A DNA stretch of 28,237 bases from JBBSDV01 sp038240335 (GCA_038240335.1 JBBSDV010000013.1:1-28237), one strand, 5' to 3'; positions 15,864 to 26,255 are shown, counted from the first letter of the stretch. Notes: generated by a model not told the origin, from the letters alone. A program made the numbers and translations.

Positions 15864-16162
15864 CGCTCGCACTGTAGGCCGTCGGCACCGGCGCGGGAAG
15901 GGTGCAGACGGAGTTGTGCACCGTTGCGAGCCGCCTCAGAAGCGGGTTAAGCAGCAACACGAGGCCGCGCAGAGTTATGAAAGGCACAGTGCGGCCGCCG
16001 CATCGTCGCCCGATTCTTCGTACCGCGCCCCGCGCGACCGCTCCTCGCGCGCGCGCCCTCCGAGCGCATCGGATGGCTCGGGTTGCGCCATGCAGCCGAC
16101 GGTGGCATGTGCGTTGATGAACGCTCCGCAATCACTTCCGCTCGTCTTGCTCGTCGGACGGC
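15864..16162. other. gene-free spacer between addA and the methyltransferase gene
   Basis: About 300 bases follow the addA stop before the methyltransferase start. No reading frame with a start signal and family resemblance, no tRNA-like fold and no terminator hairpin with a T-run was found on either strand. It must contain any promoter for the methyltransferase, but none is clear. Confidence 0.5.
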
Positions 16163-19100
16163 CTACCCCAACACGTCGAGCGCGGCGGTGCTGACCAGTG
16201 TTTCGGCGGACGCGATGAAGTTCGCATCGACGGCGATCATCGATTCGTGCGCGACTGGCATGATGCGCGCGAAGAGAAAGACAACTTCGCGGACGGGCAT
16301 GCCGGTGGCGCGCTGGGCGGCCCACGCATAGACCTGCGCCTGCTTGTAGTACAGTTTGTTGGCGCGAATGTCGGCGTCGGCGCGCGAAACATTGTCGGTC
16401 TTGTAGTCGACAACGATCAGCCCGCGTCCGGCCCCAATTCCCTCTTCGAAGAGCAGGTCGATGCGGCCTTCCGTCAGGCCGCCGTTCGGTGTCGGCGCCG
16501 AGAACCCGACTTCGGGCAACACGCGGCCACCAGCGGCAAGACTGGCGCGCACCCGTCGCATGATGGCGCTGTCGAGGGCGTTTCGGGCGATCGCCGCCAA
16601 ATCCGCCACGCGGTCCGGCATGCCCGCTTCCGTCGCAGCGGCGACGGCGAGCGCATCGATCCCGGCGCCATCGCCGCGTCGCAGGTCGACGCGCTCGAGA
16701 AGCGCATGAACGGCGCTACCGAATTCGGCGGCGCGGCCTCGGCGCACGCGATCAATCTCCGTGAACGGAGCCTCCCAGTCCGCCTTCAGCGACGACGCCG
16801 TAATGATGCGCAGTCCCGCAGCGGCCGAGCTTCTCAATGCGTCGCGGTCTCGGCGCCATGCCGTACGCGCCGCGACCACGCGTTCCGGCGCGTTGCGCGC
16901 GGGTGTCGCGAGCGGACGCCGCCAGACCGGCAGATGCGTAGCCGCCGTGGACTCCGGCGCTGCGACGGCGCCTTCGTCGGCATCGACGCTGCAGAGCCAT
17001 TGGTTCAGGGTCTTCGGCTCGTCGGTCGATTTGCGCCTCGAACCGTCGTCGAAGAAGGGTACGACGAGACGGTCGCGCGCCCGCGTCGCCGCGACGTAGA
17101 GCAGCCGCCGCTCCTGCGCGAGCGCGTGCATTTTGTCGTCGGTCTCGGCATCGTCGTAGCCCGGCGTGCGAAACTCTTCATCGCGCTTGCCGAGTTTGAT
17201 ATGAAGAACGTGTTCGCGCCGGTCGGCCATGGCGTTCGTACGATCGACGCGATCAGTGTTCATGTTGGCGAAGACGACCACAGGGAACTCGAGGCCCTTC
17301 GATGCATGGATCGTGACGATGCGGACGACGTCGTCCGAGTCTTCACTCACCTCGGCGTCGGCGGCATCGGCATCGGTGGCGAGGTGTTCCTTGAGCCAGC
17401 GGACGAAGCCGCGGAGGCCGCCCGGCTGTGCAGCAGCGTATGCGCGTGCGTGGTCGACCATCTTCAGCAGGTTCGCTGCGACCTGCTCGCCCTGCGGTTG
17501 CAGCATCGAAAACTCGACCAGTCGCGTCTGATCGAGGACCGTCCGCACCAGTTCCGGCAGCGTCTGCTTGAAGCGGCCCTCTGCGAGCCTGTGTATCGCC
17601 CGCAGCGCGTCGGGGACGGCGCCGGTACTCCGGTCCGGCACGCTTACATGGCTGAACCAGCCGCCGTTTGTGCGATGCAGCAGCAACTCTTCGTCGGAGC
17701 TGCCGAAGGCGGCCGATCGCAGGGCCGCGATCGCGGCGATCTGGTCGGAGGGGTCGTCAATTGCCCGCAGCAGCGCGATCAGCTCGCGCACCTCCTGTCG
17801 CGCGAAGAACGTCCGGCCGCCCTCGTGGCGGTGCGGGACATCCGCGCCGGCGAGCGCTTCTTCGTAGAGAGGAAGCTCCGTACGCGATGGGATCAGGATC
17901 GTGATGTCGCCGTAGGTTGCCGGTCGCGATTCACCGGGCGCTTCGGTGCGCACGCGCCACGAGCGATCGCGCACGGCGTCGGCGATAATTGCCGCGATCG
18001 CACCCGCTTCGCAGCGCCGCATGTTTGTCGGCGCCCTGGTCGACGCATCAGGCGGTGGAGGCTGGACGACGCCGCGGACCAGGGTCAGTGCCTCCTCTGG
18101 CTGGCAGACGTACTCCGGATGATGCTCCAGCGCGACGTATCGCGGCTGCACGCCGGCTTGTTCGACGAACAGCGGCGCGAAGGTGCGGTTGACCCACTCG
18201 ATGATCGGCTGCGACGAGCGGAAGTTCTGCGTGATTTCGCGGACGCCGTCGCGAAACACGTGCCTCTTGACGTCGTCGTACATCGTGATATCGGCGCGAC
18301 GGAAGCGATAGATCGACTGTTTTGGATCACCGACGACGAAGAGGCTCCCGTCCCGCAGCCGCGCCTCGCGCCAGTTCGTCGCCGGCTCACCCTCCTCGCA
18401 TAGACGCACGATCATCTCGGCCTGGATCGGATCGGTGTCCTGGAACTCGTCGACGAGAACGCACCTGTACTTCTCGTGGAAGTACGCGCGCACCTCCGAC
18501 TTGTCGCGCATGAGATTGCGTGCCCAGATCAGGAGGTCGTCGAAGTCGGCGGCGCCGTCGTCGCGCCGGCGGTCTTCGTAGTACGCGATGAAGCCTGTCA
18601 CCCACTCCACGAGATCGGCAACAGCGTTGTGCCGCATCTCCGACCTGCACTGCTTGATGACCGCGACAATCGCCGTCATCTCCGCCTTCGCGGCTTTGCA
18701 GTCCTTCTTGTCGTGCCAGCGGTCGGCGTTGCCGAGATAAAACGACGGCGTCTCAGTTGTCGCGATAGCACGGCGCAGTGATTGCGCCTCTCCGCGCATT
18801 GACACCAATCCCTCGTACAAATCGACGAACTCCGGCATCGCGAGATACGCAGGATCGCTGAGATCGCGCATTCTCGGCTCGATTCGCAGGGCGTCGACGT
18901 GCGGGCGCATGTCGGCGAGCGCGCGGTCGATGTCGATATCCTCGCGCTCGTACGGCGAAAGTGGCAGCACGTCGCGAAAGCGATAGAGTCGCTCCGCCGC
19001 CTCTCGCACGTGCTCGAATTTGAGCCCGAGGTTGAGGGCGTTGACGAGCGCGGTCGGCGGCCCGTCGGGCGGCTCGATCGCCATCTGTTCTGTCAGCCAG

Positions 19101-19537
19101 TCGCCCCAGGCAGCTTCGAACGCCATCTTCGACGGCAATACATCGAGCACCGTGAACCCCGGATCGAGCCGCGCTTCGATCGGCCGCTCCCGCAGCAATC
19201 CCGCCGCGAACGCGTGGATCGTCTCGATGTGCGCGTGGTTCAGGCCGAGGATCGCCTGTTCGAGCCGCGCGCATTCGTCGCCGGCCACAGCGGCCGTGAG
19301 GGCGTCTTCGAGACCCTGGCGAACGCGCCCGGAAAGCTCCGCCGCCGCCTTCTCGGTGAACGTGATTACTGCCAGCTGCTCGACGCGCGCGTGGCCGGTG
19401 CTCAAGATCTTTACGATGCGATCGACAAGCACGGTCGTCTTGCCGGTGCCCGCGCCCGCTTCGACACAGAGATTCTTCCTGACGTCGTCGCGGATCGCTT
19501 CGCGCACCGCGATGTCGGACGGGACGAACGTGCCCAT
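16163..19537 (-). CDS. addA: AddA-like UvrD-family helicase/PD-(D/E)XK nuclease
   Basis: With its partner AddB this 3'-5' helicase/nuclease would process DNA double-strand ends for RecA-mediated repair. The 1124-residue protein carries the SF1 motifs in order: Walker A AGAGTGKT (27-34), ITFTEKAAAEL, the HIETIHAFAAGLLR region, Walker B LVDEFQDTDPIQ, VVGDPKQSIYRFRRAD, QNFRSSQPII, TIHASKGLEFPVV and LLYVAATRARDRL. A C-terminal nuclease domain of RecB type follows (GSAVHALLERV, then EGRIDLLFEE and VVDYKTDN). All catalytic elements appear intact. The ATG at 19537 overlaps the AddB stop by one base (taatg), so the pair is translationally coupled. Length is slightly below B. subtilis AddA. Assignment as AddA rather than a RecB homologue rests on the AddB-like neighbour. 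Confidence 0.93.
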   Translation of the reverse strand: MGTFVPSDIAVREAIRDDVRKNLCVEAGAGTGKTTVLVDRIVKILSTGHARVEQLAVITFTEKAAAELSGRVRQGLEDALTAAVAGDECARLEQAILGLNHAHIETIHAFAAGLLRERPIEARLDPGFTVLDVLPSKMAFEAAWGDWLTEQMAIEPPDGPPTALVNALNLGLKFEHVREAAERLYRFRDVLPLSPYEREDIDIDRALADMRPHVDALRIEPRMRDLSDPAYLAMPEFVDLYEGLVSMRGEAQSLRRAIATTETPSFYLGNADRWHDKKDCKAAKAEMTAIVAVIKQCRSEMRHNAVADLVEWVTGFIAYYEDRRRDDGAADFDDLLIWARNLMRDKSEVRAYFHEKYRCVLVDEFQDTDPIQAEMIVRLCEEGEPATNWREARLRDGSLFVVGDPKQSIYRFRRADITMYDDVKRHVFRDGVREITQNFRSSQPIIEWVNRTFAPLFVEQAGVQPRYVALEHHPEYVCQPEEALTLVRGVVQPPPPDASTRAPTNMRRCEAGAIAAIIADAVRDRSWRVRTEAPGESRPATYGDITILIPSRTELPLYEEALAGADVPHRHEGGRTFFARQEVRELIALLRAIDDPSDQIAAIAALRSAAFGSSDEELLLHRTNGGWFSHVSVPDRSTGAVPDALRAIHRLAEGRFKQTLPELVRTVLDQTRLVEFSMLQPQGEQVAANLLKMVDHARAYAAAQPGGLRGFVRWLKEHLATDADAADAEVSEDSDDVVRIVTIHASKGLEFPVVVFANMNTDRVDRTNAMADRREHVLHIKLGKRDEEFRTPGYDDAETDDKMHALAQERRLLYVAATRARDRLVVPFFDDGSRRKSTDEPKTLNQWLCSVDADEGAVAAPESTAATHLPVWRRPLATPARNAPERVVAARTAWRRDRDALRSSAAAGLRIITASSLKADWEAPFTEIDRVRRGRAAEFGSAVHALLERVDLRRGDGAGIDALAVAAATEAGMPDRVADLAAIARNALDSAIMRRVRASLAAGGRVLPEVGFSAPTPNGGLTEGRIDLLFEEGIGAGRGLIVVDYKTDNVSRADADIRANKLYYKQAQVYAWAAQRATGMPVREVVFLFARIMPVAHESMIAVDANFIASAETLVSTAALDVLG

Positions 19538-22500
19538 TACTCGACCGCCTGCAGGGCCGCGAACGCGGCGCCCCGTGGGTCGCCCTGCTTGCGCTGTGCG
19601 ATGCGATCGACGCGCCCGTCACACGAATCCTTGTAATCGCACCACATGCAGTTGGCGCGATCCGTCCCGGGATTCGGTGCGAAGAAGCCGCCATCGACAC
19701 CGTCGACAACCGTAGTCAGCACCTGTTCGAAGGACTCGTCGCGCACGGCGAGCGTGTCACCCTCGAGACGCTTACGCTTGAAGCCACCCTTGCTGCTGAC
19801 GTAAAAGTATTGCGCCTCCCCCGACGCCGGATCCGTATCGAGCAGCGACGCCGCGGCGCGGAGGTAGATCGGGAGCTGCATCGCCCGGCCCTTGTCGAAC
19901 GTCGCTTTCACTTTCCCGTGCATGCTGCCGGTCTTGTAGTCGATGACGCGAAAATGCTCGCGCGCCTCGTCCCAATCAATCCGGTCGATGCGGCCCTGGA
20001 ACTGCAGATCGCGCTCGTCGACACGGATAACAAGCGGCTTATCGCGCGAGATCGGGCTCCACGCGGTGTCCCCTCGTTGCGCGATGCCGAAGCTCGCCTC
20101 GAACGCGCCGGGTCGGAGCTGATTCCTCGTTCCATCCTTCACTTCGAGGTCGTACCAGCGAACCAGGTCCTCGCGAATCTGTTGTTGGTCCATTGCCCAG
20201 ATCAACGGGCGGCCGGTGCTTCCGGCCTCCTCGCGAATACGACACTCCGTCTCGGCGACGGCCTGGAGCAACTCCAGGTGACGCGCCCGCTCACTCGCGC
20301 GTGGCGGATCGTCGCGCCAGAGCGCGCCGAGGAACCGCTCGAGAATCGCGTGGACGAGACTGCCGCGCTCCATCGGGTTGATTCGTTCCGTCGCCTCTGG
20401 CTCGTCGATCGCGTCGATGCGAAGAACATACTTCATGAAGTAGCTCTGGGGGCAAGCGGCGTACTTCTCGAGTCGGCTGGGCGAAACGGCGACCCGCGTC
20501 GCGAAGCCGATCGCCGCCGTCTCCGCCAGCGCCGCTTCGCCGCACATCACGCCCGCATAAGGGTTGTGCTCGTTGCTCCATCGCTGTTGCCGCGACGTGA
20601 TTGCCCGCGCGAACCACGGCACGCGCCAGCGCGCTTCGTCGAGCAGCGACAGGGCGCCTATACCACCCGTGTCGCCGGTCTCGACCGTTGCCTTTACCAA
20701 TCCGCGATCGTACTCCGCATCCGAGAGCGACGATTTGAGGTCGCTGCTGGCGAGGCGCCCGGCTTCGATGCGTTGCAGGTGCGGGCTGGAGTCGAGGGAC
20801 CGCAGATCGACGCGCTCGCCAGCGAGCGCGCTCGCAACGGCGCGAAAGAAGTACGACGGAAGATGCTTGCCGCTGCTGCCGGCGTCGGCGCGCGAGTACG
20901 AGATCGCCAGGCGCTCGCGCGCCGCCTGCGCATCGAGCCAGAACGTCAGCGCGGACTCGTCTGGCTCGGTCCGCAGCGGTAGCGTGCCGATTTCCCGGGC
21001 GTTCAATGCCCGGCGTTCGTGCTCGAGCAGCAGCGGATCGGGGCGCGGCGGCGGTGGCCACGCTCGCTCGGCGACGCCAAGCATGTAGACGGCGCGAAAG
21101 CGCAGGTGCCGCAACGATGTCGCATCGACAACGGCGACGCCCTTCTTCCCGAACTCCCGCACGGGCGTTCCGAGCGCGCGGCTGGTATCGCGCGACTCGA
21201 GATCGTCGCGGACGGCGCGGCAGAACACCGCGAAGGTCACTGATTCCGTGACGGCGCTCAGCGTTTTGAGGTCGTCGAGCGCCTCGATCAGCGGGCTCAG
21301 CCGGTCCGAGTATCGCGCGGCGAGCGCGCGCACGTACAAGAGGTGCTCTTCCCATGTCGCGGTCTCGGGGCGATTCGTCAGCGCGTCATGCAATTCGCCA
21401 ACGAAGGCGATCAGAGCGTCAATGCGATCCGCGGCACGGGCGGGACCCGGGGTATCAAGCGCCGCGGCGCGGGCGCGCTTTTCGATGGCAAGCCGGCCGA
21501 GTCGGCGGCGCCACTGGTCTATGCCGGCGACGACGCCCGCCTCGCGCGTGTAGGTCTCCCATTCCGTTGGCCGCAACTCCGGATGCCGCTCGCGCGTCTC
21601 GCGCGGAATGCGGGTCTCTGTAAGGAAGCCCATGACGTTGCGGCGCGAGAATTCGACATCCCCCGCGAGATCGAGAAGGGCGAGCAGGCGGAGCCCCAGC
21701 GGGTGCGTCGAAAACAGGCGGCCGTCGTGCAGGTACGTCTCGATGCCGGCCTCTGTGAAGATCTCATCGACGAGCGCGCGATACGGATCGGCGTTCCGGT
21801 AGACGATCGCCATCTCGTGAAACCGGATGCCCTCCGCTGCCCAGGCGAGGCACGTGCGTGCGGCCTCCCACACCTCGCGCACTGTGTCGGGCGCCGAGAG
21901 GAGCTGAACCGGCGCGGCGACAGGCACTCCGGAGGCCGGCGCGAAGAGATTCGCGACGCATCGCTCGAGTGCATTGCTGTCGCTCAGCGTCGAGGCCACC
22001 CTCGCCCTCGGCACCGATGTCGCCGCATCCTCGCTCGCCGCCGTGGACGCATCAAACAGCGAGAGCTGAGCCTGTTCCGGCCGCCCGGCACGAGCGCCGT
22101 CTGGCGCCGATGGCCCCGGCGCGCCGGCGGGGCGGCCTGCGGCGAACGCGCGTAGGCGGCCGAGGAACGGGGTGGACGCCGCGTTGTCGGCGTGCTCCGC
22201 AATGGGCACGAATGCCGTGACCCTCGTCTGGGTGGCGATGCGTTCGATCAGTCGCGCCTGCAGCTCGGAAGGCGAGACTAACCCGTAGATGAGCAGTTCT
22301 CCCTCGAACGCTGCGGCGTCGGCGAGCCGATAATCGTCGGCCTGAGTCGCGAAGGCGGCGCGGCGAGCGAGGTACCGACGATACAGGTCCGTGAGCGCTT
22401 GAAACTTGGCACTGTTCGCGTGCTCCAAGCCAGCGAGGGCATCTTCGAGCGCCGACGGATCGGCGAAGCCGCCCATATCAAGCTCGCGGAACAGCCGACC

Positions 22501-22854
22501 GAGGGCGTCCGCGAAGCCGTCGCCGCGCGCGATATCGGCGAAGTATCCGCGGGCGTCCTCCGCGATCTCGCGCACGAGGAGCTGCTCCGCCTGACGCGAT
22601 AATCGTGGCTTCGCGGGCGCGCCGGCGTCGATGGTAAGCGAGAGAGCGAGTTCGTGCGCGAGAACGAAGCGCACGTTGATCAGCGCCACGCCGCGCGCCG
22701 CGAGCATGCGCGGCAGATAGCGCTTCAGCAGCGACTGCCCGACCAGCACCGTCAGGGGCGCAAGAGGATCGCCGGGACGCGCCGCTTCGACAGCGTCGGA
22801 AAACGCGGTCTCCAGCTCCGAAAGTGTGCCGGTTACGATTCTCGTAGCGCTCAT
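19537..22854 (-). CDS. addB: AddB-like PD-(D/E)XK nuclease with iron-sulfur cysteines
   Basis: This is the partner nuclease of AddA. The C-terminal third has the AddB/RecB-family nuclease domain (MERGSLVHAILERFL, GRIDRIDWDE, VIDYKTG). The four cysteines expected for a 4Fe-4S staple are present: one in YAACPQSYF before the nuclease and CMWCDYKDSC (C-x2-C-x5-C) after it. The N-terminal two thirds resemble the inactive helicase-like scaffold of AddB. I see no Walker A motif there, unlike B. subtilis AddB. The ATG at 22854 (MSATRIVTG) is preferred to a TTG at 22863, because TATACT at 22863-22868 would place a promoter -10 box over the longer start. The gene is 1105 residues and is first in the operon with addA. 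Confidence 0.9.
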   Translation of the reverse strand: MSATRIVTGTLSELETAFSDAVEAARPGDPLAPLTVLVGQSLLKRYLPRMLAARGVALINVRFVLAHELALSLTIDAGAPAKPRLSRQAEQLLVREIAEDARGYFADIARGDGFADALGRLFRELDMGGFADPSALEDALAGLEHANSAKFQALTDLYRRYLARRAAFATQADDYRLADAAAFEGELLIYGLVSPSELQARLIERIATQTRVTAFVPIAEHADNAASTPFLGRLRAFAAGRPAGAPGPSAPDGARAGRPEQAQLSLFDASTAASEDAATSVPRARVASTLSDSNALERCVANLFAPASGVPVAAPVQLLSAPDTVREVWEAARTCLAWAAEGIRFHEMAIVYRNADPYRALVDEIFTEAGIETYLHDGRLFSTHPLGLRLLALLDLAGDVEFSRRNVMGFLTETRIPRETRERHPELRPTEWETYTREAGVVAGIDQWRRRLGRLAIEKRARAAALDTPGPARAADRIDALIAFVGELHDALTNRPETATWEEHLLYVRALAARYSDRLSPLIEALDDLKTLSAVTESVTFAVFCRAVRDDLESRDTSRALGTPVREFGKKGVAVVDATSLRHLRFRAVYMLGVAERAWPPPPRPDPLLLEHERRALNAREIGTLPLRTEPDESALTFWLDAQAARERLAISYSRADAGSSGKHLPSYFFRAVASALAGERVDLRSLDSSPHLQRIEAGRLASSDLKSSLSDAEYDRGLVKATVETGDTGGIGALSLLDEARWRVPWFARAITSRQQRWSNEHNPYAGVMCGEAALAETAAIGFATRVAVSPSRLEKYAACPQSYFMKYVLRIDAIDEPEATERINPMERGSLVHAILERFLGALWRDDPPRASERARHLELLQAVAETECRIREEAGSTGRPLIWAMDQQQIREDLVRWYDLEVKDGTRNQLRPGAFEASFGIAQRGDTAWSPISRDKPLVIRVDERDLQFQGRIDRIDWDEAREHFRVIDYKTGSMHGKVKATFDKGRAMQLPIYLRAAASLLDTDPASGEAQYFYVSSKGGFKRKRLEGDTLAVRDESFEQVLTTVVDGVDGGFFAPNPGTDRANCMWCDYKDSCDGRVDRIAQRKQGDPRGAAFAALQAVE

Positions 22855-22862
22855 TGTTCGCA

Positions 22863-22868
22863 AGTATA
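22863..22868 (-). promoter_or_regulatory. -10 element of the addB-addA operon
   Basis: TATACT on the minus strand (5 of 6 to TATAAT) ends 8 bases before the addB ATG, implying a leaderless or nearly leaderless transcript. The same GCTATACT octamer forms the -10 region of the tig promoter. A matching -35 hexamer at 16-18 bases is not convincing. No LexA-type box was recognised. Confidence 0.4.
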
Positions 22869-22968
22869 GCCGTGGCTGTGCGACAATCTCTGTCGCGCGT
22901 GATGGATTTTCGGAGCGCCAAGCATCAAGTGTTCTCGGCTACGAGACCGGCTATTACAACGAGGTGGA

Positions 22969-23412
22969 ATGAAGAAATACGACAAGCCGGATTGGGTAAC
23001 GCTGCATCTTTTCAACCCGCTGGTCGGCGGCCTGACTCGGCTCGGGTTGAGCATGCGGGGCTCGCGCATCCTCGCCGTCCGAGGGCGCAAGAGCGGGGAG
23101 TGGCGCACCACGCCCGTAAACCTGCTGCATTTCGAAGACCACCGCTACCTCGTCGCCCCGCGGGGCGATACGCAGTGGTCGCGCAATATGCGAGCCGCGC
23201 GCGGCGGCGAACTGAGGCTCGGTTCAAAGCGCGAGACGATCACCGTCGCCGAGCTCGCCGACGCCGAGAAGCCGCCCGTGCTCCGGGCGTACCTCAAGCA
23301 CTGGAGCATGGAGACCGGCAAGTGGTTCGATGGCGTCACGCACGAGTCACCCGACGCCGACGTCCTGCGGATCGCCGCCGACCACCCGGTGTTCCAGATC
23401 GACGCAGTGTGA
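22969..23412 (+). CDS. nitroreductase/quinone reductase family protein (DDN-like, F420-type)
   Basis: The 147-residue protein resembles the deazaflavin-dependent nitroreductase (DDN) family, split-barrel proteins that use F420H2 to reduce quinones or nitro compounds. The family core is seen as ILAVRGRKSGEWRTTPVNLL, HRYLVAPRGDTQWSRNMRAA and a short C-terminal helix-strand ending PVFQID. Length is normal. The ATG at 22969 has a good Shine-Dalgarno (gaggtgg) 4-5 bases upstream, in contrast to the leader-poor genes around it. It is divergent from addB and stands alone. Cofactor use is inferred from the family. Confidence 0.82.
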   Translation: MKKYDKPDWVTLHLFNPLVGGLTRLGLSMRGSRILAVRGRKSGEWRTTPVNLLHFEDHRYLVAPRGDTQWSRNMRAARGGELRLGSKRETITVAELADAEKPPVLRAYLKHWSMETGKWFDGVTHESPDADVLRIAADHPVFQIDAV

Positions 23413-23515
23413 GCTGTGGCGACGTGAGAAGTCTGAGGTTGGCTCCGCCCGCGTACGGGAGGGTGGAACGAATCGCACCGAAGCCAAGACCGGCTCGCAT
23501 CATTTACGTCGTACA

Positions 23516-23551
23516 GATCAGGTCGCGAGACGCTGTCGCTCGCGCCTGATC
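23516..23551 (+). repeat. strong bulged hairpin between the DDN-like gene and the ABC exporter
   Basis: gatcagg-t-cgcgag (23516-23529) pairs with ctcgcgcctgatc (23539-23551) through 13 base pairs with one bulged base and a 9-base loop. No T-run follows on either strand. It could be a rho-independent-like end signal for the upstream gene, an RNA stability element, or one copy of a dispersed palindromic repeat. Confidence 0.45.
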
Positions 23552-23665
23552 GCCTCCGGCACCCCGAATCGGCACGTCTCGCCCCCAAGCGCAGTCGTCG
23601 CGATTCGGTCGCGAGTCGTGCTTCATCCCTCGCCGCGACCGTAACGGGGGGCCGGCGCGCTATGT

Positions 23666-23671
23666 TATGAT
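23666..23671 (+). promoter_or_regulatory. -10-like element of the polysaccharide exporter operon
   Basis: TATGAT (5 of 6 to TATAAT) lies 15 bases before the GTG at 23687 within tatgttatgat, an AT-rich spot in GC-rich surroundings. No good -35 box is seen. Transcription would begin about 9 bases before the start codon. Confidence 0.35.
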
Positions 23672-23686
23672 CCGTGGCGCTCGAAC

Positions 23687-24545
23687 GTGACTGAACCCGA
23701 TCGGGCCGAGGGTTCGGCGCGCGTGACGCCGCAAACAGAGGATGCGAACGTGGCAGCCACCACAGCGATGCGCCGGCCGTGGCGCGCCCGCGCTAGCTCT
23801 ACTTCCTCGACGTGGGATCTCCTCGTGGCGATTACGCTGCGTGATCTGCGCGTCAAGTATCACGGCACGGTATTCAGCTATTTCTGGTGGATTGCGAAGC
23901 CGCTCGCTCTCGGACTCGTCCTCTACTTCGCTCTCGGCCGCGTCCTTAAGATCGATGTGCCGCACCACGCGATCTTCCTCCTCGCCGCGCTGTTCCCCTG
24001 GTTCTGGTTCCAGGCGACGGTGCACGCTGCGACGGGCGCGTTTCTTGCGAACGAAGGGCTCGTCAAGAAGGTGTATTTTCCCCGCTTGATCCTGCCACTG
24101 GCCGTCGTCCTCGGCAATACATTCGAGTTCATCGTCACGTTGCCGGTGCTCGCCATCCTAGTGTTTGCGAACGGTATCGCGCCGAGTTGGACGTGGCTCA
24201 TCGGCATCCCAATGCTGCTGGCACTGCAATTCGCGCTGCTCGTCGGTCTCGGCATGCTCGTGGCGAGCCTTAATGTGTTCTTTCGCGACACGGCGCCGGG
24301 CTTGGATGCGTTCCTCACGCTGCTGTTCTACGTCTCGCCGATCATCTATCCGCTTGATAAAGTGCCCGGCCGCATTCGGACGATCTTGCTGCTCAACCCG
24401 CTGGGTCCGCTGCTCGAAGGCTGGCGTTCGCTCTTCATCGACGGAGAGCTGCCTGGCGTCGACTTGTGGCCGGCCGTGCTGTTCGCCGCCGTCGCCCTCG
24501 TGCTCGGCGTGACCGTCCTACGCCGCGTCGACCGGAACCTCGCCG

Positions 24546-24556
<11 letters not shown>
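23687..24556 (+). CDS. ABC-2 type polysaccharide exporter, permease subunit (Wzm/TagG-like)
   Basis: This is the membrane half of an ABC transporter that exports lipid-linked polysaccharide or teichoic-acid-like chains. The 289-residue protein has about 45 hydrophilic residues at the N-terminus. The family entry DLLVAITLRDLRVKYHGTVF follows, then SYFWWIAKPL and six hydrophobic segments, with the conserved VKKVYFPRLILPL loop and FYVSPIIYPLDKVP. The N-terminus is uncertain: GTG at 23687 is used, but an ATG at 23768 would start just before the conserved part. The ATPase gene overlaps its end by 11 bases, so they are co-translated. It is followed by an acetyltransferase that may modify the exported glycan. 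Confidence 0.93.
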
Positions 24557-25432
<876 letters not shown>

Positions 25433-25433
<1 letters not shown>

Positions 25434-26086
25434 TGCCGCACCCATTCGAAGCGTACGCGGTGGAGGCGAGGGATCACATCGCCTCGAACAGGCAACGGCG
25501 CGAGGCGATCAATCGAAAGCTGCACGCCGAGCGGGCGCCGCTCGCCGTCGCGCTCCGGCTCGATGCCCGCGCCTACGCCGGCAATCGCGGCGAGCCGCGC
25601 ATCGAAGATCTATCGCGGCCGTGGCAATGGGTTGCCACAATCCGGCTCATGTTTGAGTCCGATGACTATCTCGGATTGGCACTGTATCGGCTGCGAACCG
25701 CACTGCAGAAGCACCGTGTTCCCGTCGTCCCATGGATCCTCCGCAAGATCTGCATCATCGGCTTTGGCATCCGGATCGGCGATAGCGCCGTGCTCGATCC
25801 CGGCATCTACCTGCCGCACGGCAACGTCGTCGTCGATGGGCTTGTCCGTATCGGGCAGGGCAGCGTGCTCTGTCCCTGGGTGACCCTCGGCGTGAACCGC
25901 GGCGACGTCTTCGGGCCGGCACTAGGGCAGCATGTATTCGTCGGCACGGGTGCGCGGTTGCTCGGCGGGATCGCCGTCGGCGATGGCGCGACCATCGGTG
26001 CGGGCGCCGTCGTCGTCCACGACGTCGCCGAAGGCACCACCGTTGCCGGCGTGCCGGCCCGCGTCGTCACCGAGAAGCTGCCGTAG
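25433..26086 (+). CDS. hexapeptide-repeat acetyltransferase (serine acetyltransferase-like)
   Basis: The 217-residue protein has an N-terminal helical part of about 100 residues and a C-terminal left-handed beta-helix with hexapeptide repeats. Visible segments are CIIGFGIRIGDSAVLDPGIY, LPHGNVVVDGLVRIGQGSVL and the closing GDGATIGAGAVVVHDVAEGT then VAGVPARVV. The layout resembles serine O-acetyltransferase (CysE) and the related sugar O-acetyltransferases of polysaccharide loci. A candidate catalytic His is in YLPHGN. Its ATG overlaps the stop of the exporter ATPase (tgatg), so it is translated with the exporter. On that basis glycan acetylation is more likely than cysteine synthesis, but the fold alone does not decide. 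Confidence 0.85.
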
Positions 26087-26255
26087 CTCCTCTTTGCCAT
26101 GATCCGCCGGTCGACGCAACGTTCGCGCGTCTCGTTCTGTTGCTTGTCGAGTGTCATCAAACGCGTGCGGGTCAACTAGACAGGTATGGCCACGATCTCG
26201 TTGCGCTTGACGCGGATCCATCGCTATTTGCCTCGTGCGGGCGTACGCTCGATCT

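Larger units (their letters stand above)
23413..23686. other. gene-free spacer upstream of the ABC exporter operon
   Basis: This 274-base spacer has no supported reading frame. It contains a strong hairpin (23516-23551) and, at its end, a TATGAT -10-like box before the exporter gene. The rest is featureless. Confidence 0.5.

Noticed and set aside
16247..18403. 718-residue reading frame antisense to the AddA-like gene
   Set aside because: It mirrors the addA codons in a GC-rich gene, is dominated by Arg, Val, Asp and Ala, has no recognisable domain, and addA itself carries a full set of helicase and nuclease motifs.
16163..22854. Reading the AddA/AddB-like pair as a novel anti-phage defence system
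   Set aside because: The two proteins have the standard length, motifs, overlap and iron-sulfur cysteines of AddAB, and no defence genes flank them.
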